This document shows, one piece after another, positions 25,143-33,690 of a DNA stretch of 64,000 bases (its first letter is position 1; every line of letters begins with the position of its first letter). Under the pieces are notes generated by a model. That model was not told where the DNA came from and ran no database searches. It was given only the letters and a program-made list of their open reading frames with translations. The translations under genes were made by a program, and so were the position numbers. Where the stretch lies: positions 393,694 through 457,693 of the forward strand of contig JADJBS010000001.1 of the NCBI GenBank assembly GCA_016703665.1, read 5' to 3'. Source of the stretch: Candidatus Defluviibacillus avedoerensis (GTDB lineage Bacteria; Pseudomonadota; Gammaproteobacteria; Burkholderiales; Burkholderiaceae_C).

Positions 25143-26360
25143 TCATTGTGCGTAGTTCAGTGCCAGGTCGAATGCATCGAAGTTCCGAAAGCGTCTGCTG
25201 TGGTCCAAGCCTGGAAGCTGCCGGTTGACGATCAGTGGCACGCGCTGCTCCGTCACCCCGCCGTGGGATCGCAAGGGGGCGTCGAGCCCGGTCAGGTCAT
25301 GGCGCGCAGCAGAGGTTCCAATGACTTTGGATCGCTCCGACACCACCACCAAGTCGCCAATGCGGTCAGCAGGCAACTCAAAGCGGGCGGCTGCCTGCTC
25401 ACGCGTCAGGACCAGCTCCATGCCTTTGACTGCACTGAGTTGGCGCTGGATTTCGCTTGCACTGACTCCTTCGGGCAAATAGACCGTGGCAAAGGAGCCG
25501 AGCGCCCCGTGGTGCACCACATAGGGGTCGGTGATGGGGAGAATGACCCGTGCACGGCCCGCACCGATGATCGTGTCAAACCAGTCCTGCAAATAGATCA
25601 CGTCGGGCTGGCCGTCCATCCCAATTTTGGCATTCATGCCGTGATCGGCGGTCAGCACGATGACCCAACCCATCGCGTCCAGTCGCCCCAGGTACTTGTC
25701 CATCATGCGGTAAAACGCGTTGGCACCTTCAGTGCCGGGTGCATGCTTGTGCTGGATGTAGTCGGTTGTCGATAGGTACATCACATCGGCTTGCTTTGTC
25801 TCGGCCAGTTTGACGCCTGCTGCAAATACGAACTCTGACAACTCGGCGCTGTACACATCGGGAACAGGCATGTCTACCAGGTTCAAAACGTTGGTAATGC
25901 CGTTTTCTTCCAGGCTCACCTGATCCGATTTTTCGGACGAAAAACAGATTCCAGTTTTCATTTTGTGACCGAGCAGTTTGCGCAGCTTGTCCTTGGCTGT
26001 GACGACTGCCACGCGCTTGCCCGCATCAGCCAAGGCCGCAAGCAAGGTAGGGGCGCGCAGCCACTTGACATCATTCATCATTACCTCGGTACCTGTGGAG
26101 GTATCGAAAAGGTAATTGCCGCAAATGCCATGCACACTGGGCGGCACACCTGTGACGATGGACAGATTGTTGGGGTTGGTGAAGGTGGGGACAACGCATT
26201 CGGCCACCAACCCGACACCGGTTGCCAATGCCTTCTTCAGCCAGGGCATTTGACCCGTCGCAACGGCTTGCCCCAGATAGTCAGGTTCACATCCGTCCAC
26301 GCAGACCACAACAGTCGGGTGAGTGGGTATTTTGTATGTGCGATGGTTGATGTCAAGCAC
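25143..26360 (-). CDS. phnA: Phosphonoacetate hydrolase
   Basis: 405 residues from a GTG at 26360 that overlaps the phnR stop by 8 bp. It is an alkaline-phosphatase-superfamily enzyme that splits phosphonoacetate to acetate and phosphate with two zinc ions. Visible metal and nucleophile sites: VVVCVDGCEPDY (Asp), PTFTNPNNLSIVTGVP (nucleophile Thr), STTDYIQHKHAPG (Asp and His), LTADHGMN (Asp-His) and the C-terminal SHGGVTEQ (His). Length and motif order fit the PhnA family rather than general nucleotide pyrophosphatases. With phnW and phnY it completes the AEP-to-acetate route. Confidence 0.92.
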   Translation of the reverse strand: MLDINHRTYKIPTHPTVVVCVDGCEPDYLGQAVATGQMPWLKKALATGVGLVAECVVPTFTNPNNLSIVTGVPPSVHGICGNYLFDTSTGTEVMMNDVKWLRAPTLLAALADAGKRVAVVTAKDKLRKLLGHKMKTGICFSSEKSDQVSLEENGITNVLNLVDMPVPDVYSAELSEFVFAAGVKLAETKQADVMYLSTTDYIQHKHAPGTEGANAFYRMMDKYLGRLDAMGWVIVLTADHGMNAKIGMDGQPDVIYLQDWFDTIIGAGRARVILPITDPYVVHHGALGSFATVYLPEGVSASEIQRQLSAVKGMELVLTREQAAARFELPADRIGDLVVVSERSKVIGTSAARHDLTGLDAPLRSHGGVTEQRVPLIVNRQLPGLDHSRRFRNFDAFDLALNYAQ

Positions 26361-27105
26361 GTTGGGCTTTCTTCAAAGAGTTGTCAGTGGGGGATTCAGC
26401 CGCGACGCGGGCCTGGCGGCGCAAATCATTTGCAATGGTTCGTTCTTTGCTTTCGATGACATGCTCAAACATGGCGCGCCCTGCGGTCTGTGCGTCACCT
26501 GATGCAATGGCTTTCAAAATTTGCCGGTGCTCATTGGCAGAGATAGGCATCAGCCAGCCGTCGGCCAAATTGAGGCGGCGGAACAAAGACAGTTCCTTGA
26601 TCAGCTTGCGGTAGATGGCAGTCAGCTTGCGGTTGCCTGCCATTTCAACAAGACGATCATGGAAGGTGAGGTTCAGCAGATGGTATTCGCGAGTGTCTGC
26701 GGCTTTCACAGACTTCTCCATCGCATCAACCAGTCCTTTGATTTCCTTTAGTTGTGTGGGGGTGATGTTCGCTGCCAACTGTCTGCCCACCAATTCGTCC
26801 ATGGCGGCGCGCAGATCGAAAATTTCAATGGCTTCATCGATGGGAATATCGCGCACAAACACGCCGCGATTCTTCTCGAAGCGCAGCAAGCCCGCTTCTT
26901 CCAGCATGCGGAAGGCTTCGCGTATAGGGCCGCGAGACACGCCGAGCTTTTCTGCCAGCGCTGCCTCCGTCAACTTCGAGCCGGGAGCGTACTCTCCCAC
27001 CAAAATGGCGCGTTCAATCTCTTGCTGCACCACGGTGGTGAGCGAACTGCTCTGAAGCAGGGCGATCTTGGCATGGTGACCGGGGTCCATCAGCATGGTG
27101 CTCAT
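26353..27105 (-). CDS. phnR: GntR/FCD-family transcriptional regulator of the phosphonate locus (PhnR type)
   Basis: 250 residues. The N-terminal winged helix (about 18-85; APGSKLTEAALAEKLGVSRG with PIREAFRMLEEAGLL) is followed by an FCD ligand-binding domain (about 95-220) with the metal-binding pattern around FDLRAAMDE, LTFHDRLVEMAG, NEHRQILKAI and MFEHVI. It matches the phosphonate-associated GntR regulator known from Burkholderiales clusters. It is the first gene of the left-hand operon and its start faces the divergent phnSTU operon across 162 bp holding a GntR-type operator, so autoregulation plus control of both arms is likely. Confidence 0.87.
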   Translation of the reverse strand: MSTMLMDPGHHAKIALLQSSSLTTVVQQEIERAILVGEYAPGSKLTEAALAEKLGVSRGPIREAFRMLEEAGLLRFEKNRGVFVRDIPIDEAIEIFDLRAAMDELVGRQLAANITPTQLKEIKGLVDAMEKSVKAADTREYHLLNLTFHDRLVEMAGNRKLTAIYRKLIKELSLFRRLNLADGWLMPISANEHRQILKAIASGDAQTAGRAMFEHVIESKERTIANDLRRQARVAAESPTDNSLKKAQRA

Positions 27106-27131
27106 ACCGACATTGAATCAGAAAACACCAG

Positions 27132-27143
27132 ATTGTCAACAAT
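27132..27143. promoter_or_regulatory. Putative PhnR (GntR/FCD) operator
   Basis: ATTGTCAACAAT is a palindrome apart from its central CA and fits the TTGTnnACAA pattern of FCD-type GntR operators. A related half-site, TTGACAA, lies at 27157-27163. Both sit in the divergent phnR/phnS intergenic region. Confidence 0.55.
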
Positions 27144-27156
27144 TGGCAAAAAACAA

Positions 27157-27186
27157 TTGACAAGGTATTCGCCGTCAGCGTTAAAT
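27157..27186 (+). promoter_or_regulatory. Putative sigma70 promoter for the phnSTUW operon
   Basis: A perfect -35 TTGACA (27157-27162) is followed after 18 bp by a weak -10 TTAAAT (27181-27186), about 80 bp before the phnS start. The -35 overlaps the second operator half-site. Confidence 0.45.
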
Positions 27187-27267
27187 CTGGCTCACGAGGC
27201 CTTTTGTCATCACGCTGACATCAGACTGTCACAGCATTGCCGGTTTTGTTCTACACAGGAGTCACGC

Positions 27268-28320
27268 ATGCATTCGCCTTTTCGTCGTTCCACATTTGTA
27301 AAAACTCTGGGGCTTTTGGGCCTGGTGTCCTTTGCTGGTTTAGCCAGTGCGCAAAAGATCCAGTTGTTGGTCTATACCGCTTTGGAGACCGATCAGCTCA
27401 AGGCTTATCAGGAGGGGTTCAACAAGGCCTATCCTGATATCGATATCAAATGGGTTCGGGACTCGACCGGTGTGATCACTGCCAAGCTCTTGGCTGAAAA
27501 GGCCAATCCACAAGCGGATGCTGTGATGGGGGTGGCTGCATCCAGCCTGGCCTTGCTGGACAAGCAAGGCATGCTGGAGCCGTACGCACCGATCAACCTT
27601 GACGCGATCATGAGCCAATACCGCGACAAGAAGAAGGTGCCTGCCTGGTTTGGCATGGACGTGTGGGGTGCCACCATTTGTTTCAACACGGTCGAAGCGC
27701 AAAAGAAGAACATCCCCAAGCCAGAAAGTTGGAAAGACTTGACCAAGCCCGTCTACAAGGGCCAGATCGTCATGCCTAACCCAGCGTCCAGCGGCACAGG
27801 CTACTTTGACGTGACAGCATGGCTCACCTTGTTTGGTGATGACAACGGCAAAGGTGGTGGCTGGAAGTTCATGGATGGTCTGCATGAAAACATTGCCCAG
27901 TACACGCACTCGGGTTCCAAGCCCTGCAACATGGCAGCGAGCGGTGAGTATGTGATGGGTATTGCATTTGAATACCGGGCCAATGCGAACAAGGCCAAAG
28001 GTGCGCCAATTGATTTGGTGTTTCCCAAAGAGGGACTGGGCTGGGACCTTGAAGCGTTCGCGATTCACAAGGGCACCAAGAAGCTTGACGCTGCCAAGAA
28101 GCTGGCAGACTGGGCCTCTGGCAAGGACGCTATGCTGCTCTATGGCAAGAACTTTGCTATCACTGCGCAGCCTGGTGTAGCTGCACCGCTTGCCAATGTA
28201 CCAAAAGACTACGAAACCCGCTTGGTGAAGAAGGACTTCCAATGGGATGCCGACAACCGCGAGCGCATCCTTGCCGAATGGACCAAGCGTTACAACGCGA
28301 AGAGCGAAGCCAAAAAATAA
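27268..28320 (+). CDS. phnS: 2-aminoethylphosphonate ABC transporter substrate-binding protein
   Basis: 350 residues from ATG 27268, preceded by CAGGAG. The signal peptide is MHSPFRRSTFVKTLGLLGLV with cleavage near LASAQK. The mature part (IQLLVYTALETDQLKAYQEG, then PDIDIKWVRDSTGVITAKLL) is of the iron/thiamine/putrescine FbpA-like binding fold used by phnS2-type AEP transporters. Direct linkage to phnTU-like genes and phnW supports AEP as ligand. The frame is open upstream, but that part is antisense to phnR. Confidence 0.88.
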   Translation: MHSPFRRSTFVKTLGLLGLVSFAGLASAQKIQLLVYTALETDQLKAYQEGFNKAYPDIDIKWVRDSTGVITAKLLAEKANPQADAVMGVAASSLALLDKQGMLEPYAPINLDAIMSQYRDKKKVPAWFGMDVWGATICFNTVEAQKKNIPKPESWKDLTKPVYKGQIVMPNPASSGTGYFDVTAWLTLFGDDNGKGGGWKFMDGLHENIAQYTHSGSKPCNMAASGEYVMGIAFEYRANANKAKGAPIDLVFPKEGLGWDLEAFAIHKGTKKLDAAKKLADWASGKDAMLLYGKNFAITAQPGVAAPLANVPKDYETRLVKKDFQWDADNRERILAEWTKRYNAKSEAKK

Positions 28321-28321
28321 G

Positions 28322-29392
28322 ATGGTGGTAGCGTCGGACGCCAGTTTTCTGGACTTGCGCTCGGTGCGCAAAAGCTTTGGTGGATTCGTTGCACTGGATG
28401 ATATTCACCTGAGCATTCCCAAAGGTGAGTTTGTCTGCTTTCTGGGCCCCAGTGGATGTGGTAAGACCACCTTGCTGCGCATCATTGCGGGGCTGGAGGT
28501 GCAGACCTCTGGTCAGGTGTTTCAGGCTGGACGGGACGTGTCCCGCCTGCCACCTGCGCAGCGCGACTACGGCATTGTTTTTCAGAGCTATGCGCTGTTC
28601 CCTAACCTGAGCGTTGCCGACAACGTGGCCTATGGCTTGGTCAATCGCAAGGTGGCCAAGGCCGACATCGCCAAACGGGTGAATGAACTGGTGGCGCTGG
28701 TCGGTTTACCGGGCAGTGAACAGAAGTTTCCCAGTCAACTCTCGGGCGGGCAGCAGCAGCGCATTGCGCTGGCGCGCGCGTTGGCTACGTCTCCTGGCCT
28801 GTTGTTGCTGGACGAACCCCTGTCGGCGCTGGATGCACTGGAGCGTGTGCGCTTGCGCCAGGAAATCCGTCTTCTGCAGCAGCGTCTGGGGGTGACGACC
28901 ATCATGGTCACGCACGATCAAGAGGAGGCATTGAGCGTGGCAGACCGCATTGTGGTGATGAACCATGGTGTGATTGAGCAGGTTGGTTCGCCGCTGGACA
29001 TCTACCGCGAGCCAGCCACCCCTTTTGTGGCTGATTTCGTGGGCAAGATGAATGTGTTTGCGACCCAGGTCGTCGGTGGGCAATTGGAGTTGGGGCAGTT
29101 CACCCTGCCCGTGACACAGGGAACCAGGCCACCTGATGGACCGGTCAAAGCCTACTTACGGCCAGAAGACATCCTCGCTCGCCCCATAGCGCCAGAGGAT
29201 GCGTATCAGTTCGATGCCCGCATCGACAAAATTGAATTTCTGGGATCGTTTTGCCATGTCCATGTGAGCGGGGCTGCACTTGGGAAACCCGTAGTGGTGT
29301 ACCTTTCGCTCAACTACCTCAGCGAGCATTCCTTTGAAGTGGGTTCTATCGTCCACCTCAAGCTGATGCCCGAACGCGTCAAGGTCTTCTGA
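28322..29392 (+). CDS. phnT: 2-aminoethylphosphonate ABC transporter ATP-binding protein
   Basis: 356 residues from ATG 28322, one base after the phnS stop. Walker A is GPSGCGKTTLL, the signature LSGGQQQRIALARAL, Walker B LLLLDEPLSALD, and the switch His is in MVTHDQEEAL. A C-terminal TOBE-like regulatory domain (about 280-356; VKAYLRPEDILARP) is present, as in the FbpC/PotA group. It powers import of the phnS ligand. No strong ribosome site is visible, so translation probably continues from phnS. Confidence 0.9.
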   Translation: MVVASDASFLDLRSVRKSFGGFVALDDIHLSIPKGEFVCFLGPSGCGKTTLLRIIAGLEVQTSGQVFQAGRDVSRLPPAQRDYGIVFQSYALFPNLSVADNVAYGLVNRKVAKADIAKRVNELVALVGLPGSEQKFPSQLSGGQQQRIALARALATSPGLLLLDEPLSALDALERVRLRQEIRLLQQRLGVTTIMVTHDQEEALSVADRIVVMNHGVIEQVGSPLDIYREPATPFVADFVGKMNVFATQVVGGQLELGQFTLPVTQGTRPPDGPVKAYLRPEDILARPIAPEDAYQFDARIDKIEFLGSFCHVHVSGAALGKPVVVYLSLNYLSEHSFEVGSIVHLKLMPERVKVF

Positions 29393-29393
29393 C

Positions 29394-31106
29394 ATGGCTG
29401 CCGAGCTTTTGGGCGCGGCAGTGCGCACACCTGTCAAGCAAAAATCAGACCCTTCTGCGCTGTTTGGGCATGTCGCACTTGCCTTGATTGCTCTTTTTTT
29501 GATAGTTTTTCTTGCCTTCCCGCTTTTCTCGATCCTGCAACAAGCGGTACAGGACAAGGAGGGTGGCTTCAACGGCCTTGCCAATTTCATTGCGTATGCG
29601 CAGACCCCTTCGCTGCTGGAGAGCGTCTGGAACAGCCTGTGGGTATCGGCCCTGGTCACGGTGATTGCTGTGCCTTTGGCCTTTGGTTTTGCCTACGCGT
29701 TGGCGCGTTCCTGCATGCCGTTCAAAGCCTTGTTACGTGGCATTACGCTGGTGCCGCTGCTGGCGCCGTCCTTGCTCGCAGCCATTTCACTGATCTACTG
29801 GTTTGGCAATCAAGGTGTGCTCAAGAACACTTTGCAGTCGCTGGGCATCGATCAAATCTACGGAGCGCCGGGCATTGTGATCGCTGAAGTATTTGCTGTC
29901 TTTCCGCACGCAATGATGATTTTGGTGACGGCGCTTAGCATGGCAGATGCTCGACTGTATGAAGCCGCCAACGCCATGGGAACTAGCGCGGCGCGAAAGT
30001 TCTTTACCATCACTTTGCCGGGAGCAAAGTACGGACTGATCTCTGCAGCGCTTGTGGTTTTCACGCTGGTGATGACTGACTTCGGTATCCCCAAAGTCAT
30101 TGGCGGTAACTTCAATATGCTGGCCACCGATGTGTTCAAGCTCGTGATTGGTCAGCAAGACTTTGCCAGGGGCTCTGTGGTGGCTATCTTGTTGTTGAGC
30201 CCTGCGGTGCTCAGCTTTGTGGTGGACCGGTACTTGAGCCGACGCCAGACCGCCATGCTCAGCGCAAGGGCAGTGCCCTACACGCCTACACGGTCCACTG
30301 GCTTTGATGCGGTGATGACGCTCTACTGCGCTCTGATCGTTGCCTTGATTTTTGCCGTGCTCGGGATGGCGGTGTTTGCCTCCTTCGCAAAATTCTGGCC
30401 GTATCAGCTCACACCGAGCCTGCAGCACTATGTGCTCGGTCTGGTGGATGCAGAGGTCGGTGCGGGGTTTATCAATAGCTTGAAGGTCGCTACCGGAACC
30501 GCTGTTTTTGGCACGGCATTGGTCTTTGCGGGGGCGTATCTGTTAGAGAAGACCCAGGGTGCGGACGTCTTGCGTGGCCCGGTCAAGATGCTGGCCATGC
30601 TGCCTATGGCGGTGCCTGGTCTGGTGCTGGGCCTGGGTTATATCTTTTTCTTCAATGCGCCGGGCAACCCGCTTGGCGGCCTCTATCACACAGTGACCCT
30701 GCTGACGCTGTGCACCATTGTTCACTTTTACACGACGGGCCAACTCACTGCCGTGACGGCGCTCAAGGGTTTGGACGCCGAGTTCGAGGCAGTCAGCGCG
30801 TCCTTGAAAGTGCCGTTCTACGTGACCTTCTGGCGTGTGACCTTGCCCATTTGTACACCAGCACTGGTTGACATTGCACGCTATTTCTTCATCAACGCCA
30901 TGACGACCATTTCAGCTGTGGTGTTCCTCTATTCGCCCGAAACCAAGGTGGCTTCGATTGCGATTTTGAACCTGGACGAAGCCGGAGAAATGGGCGCTGC
31001 TGCCGCCATGGCCGTGTTGATAGGACTGGTGTCAACGGTGGCCACGCTGTTCTTTTGGGCCTTGAGCACTTACGTCAACAGGCGCACCCAGGCCTGGAAG
31101 AGATGA
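29394..31106 (+). CDS. phnU: 2-aminoethylphosphonate ABC transporter permease (two fused MetI domains)
   Basis: 570 residues with about twelve hydrophobic helices forming two permease units, as in FbpB/phnU2-type proteins. Each half carries an EAA loop: YEAANAMGTSAARKFFTITL in the first and FEAVSASLKVPFYVTFWRVT in the second. A single polypeptide therefore supplies both halves of the channel. It begins one base after the phnT stop. The 40-bp gap to phnW carries a CGGAG ribosome site. Confidence 0.9.
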   Translation: MAAELLGAAVRTPVKQKSDPSALFGHVALALIALFLIVFLAFPLFSILQQAVQDKEGGFNGLANFIAYAQTPSLLESVWNSLWVSALVTVIAVPLAFGFAYALARSCMPFKALLRGITLVPLLAPSLLAAISLIYWFGNQGVLKNTLQSLGIDQIYGAPGIVIAEVFAVFPHAMMILVTALSMADARLYEAANAMGTSAARKFFTITLPGAKYGLISAALVVFTLVMTDFGIPKVIGGNFNMLATDVFKLVIGQQDFARGSVVAILLLSPAVLSFVVDRYLSRRQTAMLSARAVPYTPTRSTGFDAVMTLYCALIVALIFAVLGMAVFASFAKFWPYQLTPSLQHYVLGLVDAEVGAGFINSLKVATGTAVFGTALVFAGAYLLEKTQGADVLRGPVKMLAMLPMAVPGLVLGLGYIFFFNAPGNPLGGLYHTVTLLTLCTIVHFYTTGQLTAVTALKGLDAEFEAVSASLKVPFYVTFWRVTLPICTPALVDIARYFFINAMTTISAVVFLYSPETKVASIAILNLDEAGEMGAAAAMAVLIGLVSTVATLFFWALSTYVNRRTQAWKR

Positions 31107-31146
31107 TGCCCCCACGCTTGCGACTTCCTCGACAACGGAGCAAAAC

Positions 31147-32268
31147 ATGCAAACTCGAGATCACATCCTTTTGACCCCCGGCCCTTTGACAACGACCTTG
31201 CGTACCAAGCTTGCCATGCTGCGCGACTGGGGTTCATGGGACACTGATTTCATCGCCGTGACGGCCAAGGTGCGCAAGAGTCTGCTTGACGTCATCCACG
31301 GCCACGATTCTCACGTGGTGGTGCCTCTGCAAGGCAGCGGTACGTTCAGCGTAGAGGCCTCGGTTGCCACGGTGGTGCCGCGCGACGGCCATGTGCTGGT
31401 GCTTGATAACGGTGCGTATTGCAAACGCGCCGCGAAACTCACACAAATGATGGGTCGTCGCTGCACGGTGATTGGGTTTGCGGACAACGAACGCATCAGC
31501 GCGACTGCTTTAGAGGCTCACCTTAACAGCGACGCCAGCGTCACCCACGTGATGATGATCCACTGTGAGACAGGGGCCGGCGTACTCAACCCGCTGCAAT
31601 CCATCTCAGACGTTTGTGGCAAGTATGGCAAGGGCTTGATCGTGGACGCCATGAGCTCTTTTGCGGCGCTCGAGATTGATGCGCGCAAGCTACAGTTTGA
31701 CGCGCTGATCGCTGCCAGCGGCAAGTGCCTGGAAGGTGTGCCAGGTATGGGCTTTGTGTTCATCCGTAAGTCGGTACTTGCCAAGTGCGAGGGCCAAAGC
31801 CTGAGCCTGGCCATGGACCTGTTTGACCAGCACCAGTACATGGAGAAAACGGGACAGTGGCGCTTCACGCCACCAACACATGTGTTGGTGGCGCTGGCCG
31901 AAGCCATTGCACAGTTTGAAGAAGAAGGGGGACAGCCCGCACGCCTGGCCCGGTACACCCGCAATTGCGAAAGCCTGGTGCGAGGCATGCAGGCCTTGGG
32001 TTTCAAACCTTTCCTGGATTCGTCCATTCAGGCTCCCATCATCGTGACCTTCCACGCGCCGGGTGACAAGCGCTATGAGTTTCGCAAGTTCTATGAGGCT
32101 GCGAAAGCCCGTGGCTTTATCCTGTACCCCGGCAAACTGACCGAGATTGAAACCTTCCGTGTGGGTTGCATTGGTGCGATTGATCAAAACGAAATAGAGC
32201 AAGCAGTGCACGCGGTCGCTCTGACCTTGCAGGATCTCGGTATTGAATCTGGCAAACCTGCCAATTGA
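31147..32268 (+). CDS. phnW: 2-aminoethylphosphonate--pyruvate transaminase
   Basis: 373 residues, a class V PLP aminotransferase. It opens with ILLTPGPLTTT, has the phosphate-binding GSGTFSVEAS, the PLP-contacting VDAMSSFAALEID and the Schiff-base Lys in ASGKCLEGVPGMGF. It passes the amino group of AEP to pyruvate, giving alanine and phosphonoacetaldehyde, the substrate of PhnY encoded in the divergent operon. A CGGAG ribosome site precedes the start. Confidence 0.95.
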   Translation: MQTRDHILLTPGPLTTTLRTKLAMLRDWGSWDTDFIAVTAKVRKSLLDVIHGHDSHVVVPLQGSGTFSVEASVATVVPRDGHVLVLDNGAYCKRAAKLTQMMGRRCTVIGFADNERISATALEAHLNSDASVTHVMMIHCETGAGVLNPLQSISDVCGKYGKGLIVDAMSSFAALEIDARKLQFDALIAASGKCLEGVPGMGFVFIRKSVLAKCEGQSLSLAMDLFDQHQYMEKTGQWRFTPPTHVLVALAEAIAQFEEEGGQPARLARYTRNCESLVRGMQALGFKPFLDSSIQAPIIVTFHAPGDKRYEFRKFYEAAKARGFILYPGKLTEIETFRVGCIGAIDQNEIEQAVHAVALTLQDLGIESGKPAN

Positions 32269-32283
32269 CTTCAGGAGACTTCC

Positions 32284-33678
32284 ATGGCCAGTGCAAACAA
32301 ATCTGTCAAAGCTGTTAAGCGCCATCCTGCGCTGGACGCCATCAGGAAGTCTGGCGCTAGCAAGGTCAAAGTGGCCGTCAGCGACATTGATGGCATCTTG
32401 CGCGGCAAGTACCTGCACCCCGCCAAGTTTGAAGGTGCCGCAGATGGGGGCTTTGGGTTTTGCTCTGTGGTGATGGGCTGGGACGCGCATGACCAGTGCT
32501 ATGACAACACCACGGTTACAGGTTGGCAGCATGGTTACCCCGATACCCTGGCCCGTATCGACCTTGACACAGCGCGCCGAGTGCCCTGGGACAACAACGT
32601 ACCCTTTTTTTTGGGGGAGTTTGTCAATGACGACGGTACCCCTTTTGCGGTGTGCCCGCGGCAGACCTTGAAACGTGTCCTCAAGCGTGCTGAGAAGATG
32701 GGTTTCGTCGCCATGACCGGCATGGAGTTTGAGTGGTTCAACTTCCGTGAAACGCCGCAAAGCTGGACTGCCAAGCAAGGCGTGAATCCCCAGCCTCTCA
32801 CGCCCGGCATGTTTGGCTACTCGCTGCTGCGCATGGCAGATGAAGGTGACTTCTTCAATGCACTGATGGACGACATGGCCGCGTTTGATGTGCCTATCGA
32901 AGGTCTGCACACCGAGACCGGCCCCGGTGTCTACGAGGCAGCCATTGGTTTCAGCGAAGCCTTGGCGCAGGCAGACCGCGCGATATTGTTCAAAGCCGGT
33001 GCGCGCGAAATTGGCAAACGCTTCGGCATCATGCCCAGCTTCATGGCCAAGTGGAATCAGGCGCTGCCGGGTTGCTCTGGACATATTCACCAGAGTCTGG
33101 TGAAGCTAGGAGACGAAGGCAAGACCAACTTGTTCTACGATGCCAAGTCACCGCGCAAGATGAGCAAGTTGTTTGAGAGTTATCTCGCGGGGCAGGTGAA
33201 CTGCTTGATGGAATTTGGTCCGATGTTCTGGCCCACTATCAACAGCTACAAGCGCCTGGTGGACGGTTTCTGGGCCCCGGTCAAGCCCACCTGGGGCATG
33301 GACAACCGTACGGCCAGCTTTCGGGTGATTGCAGGCAGTCCCAAGGCCACGCGGTTGGAGACTCGCTGCCCCGGCGCTGATGTGAATCCGTATCTGGCCA
33401 TGGCCGCGGTGATCGCTGCGGGCCTGGATGGCATAGAGAGAGGGCTTAAGCTCACGGCGCCGCCTATCACGGGCAGTAACCAGGGCTCAGAGCATATTCC
33501 CCGTGCACCACGCACGCTGATCGAGACCACGCGAAACTTCCAGCAGTCCAAGATCGCCCGCGACTGGCTAGGCGACGCCTTTGTAGATCATTTTGCCGCC
33601 ACCCGCGAGTGGGAATGGCGTCAGTGGCTCGATGGTGTGACCGACTGGGAATTGAAGCGCTATCTGGAAATCATTTAA
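32284..33678 (+). CDS. Glutamine-synthetase-like gamma-glutamyl-amine ligase
   Basis: 464 residues with an AGGAG ribosome site. It has the GS fold motifs: metal-binding Glu in GMEFEWFNF and TETGPGVYEAAI, the GxHxH-type GCSGHIHQSL, NSYKRLVDGFWAP, and the ATP/Glu site ETRCPGADVNPY. It is clearly not GlnA itself and belongs to the PuuA/IpuC/GlnA3-4-like group that glutamylates amines. The next three genes encode an alcohol dehydrogenase, a PuuD-like amidase and an aldehyde dehydrogenase. Together they could carry gamma-glutamylation of an amino alcohol, oxidation of the hydroxyl and release of an amino acid. Ethanolamine is the obvious candidate, inferred from context only. Confidence 0.85.
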   Translation: MASANKSVKAVKRHPALDAIRKSGASKVKVAVSDIDGILRGKYLHPAKFEGAADGGFGFCSVVMGWDAHDQCYDNTTVTGWQHGYPDTLARIDLDTARRVPWDNNVPFFLGEFVNDDGTPFAVCPRQTLKRVLKRAEKMGFVAMTGMEFEWFNFRETPQSWTAKQGVNPQPLTPGMFGYSLLRMADEGDFFNALMDDMAAFDVPIEGLHTETGPGVYEAAIGFSEALAQADRAILFKAGAREIGKRFGIMPSFMAKWNQALPGCSGHIHQSLVKLGDEGKTNLFYDAKSPRKMSKLFESYLAGQVNCLMEFGPMFWPTINSYKRLVDGFWAPVKPTWGMDNRTASFRVIAGSPKATRLETRCPGADVNPYLAMAAVIAAGLDGIERGLKLTAPPITGSNQGSEHIPRAPRTLIETTRNFQQSKIARDWLGDAFVDHFAATREWEWRQWLDGVTDWELKRYLEII

Positions 33679-33690
33679 TACGGGCCCACC

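Noticed and set aside
31690..33090. A 466-codon open frame on the minus strand across phnW and the GS-like ligase.
   Set aside because: Both plus-strand genes have complete family motifs; the antisense product is rich in His and Arg and resembles nothing known.
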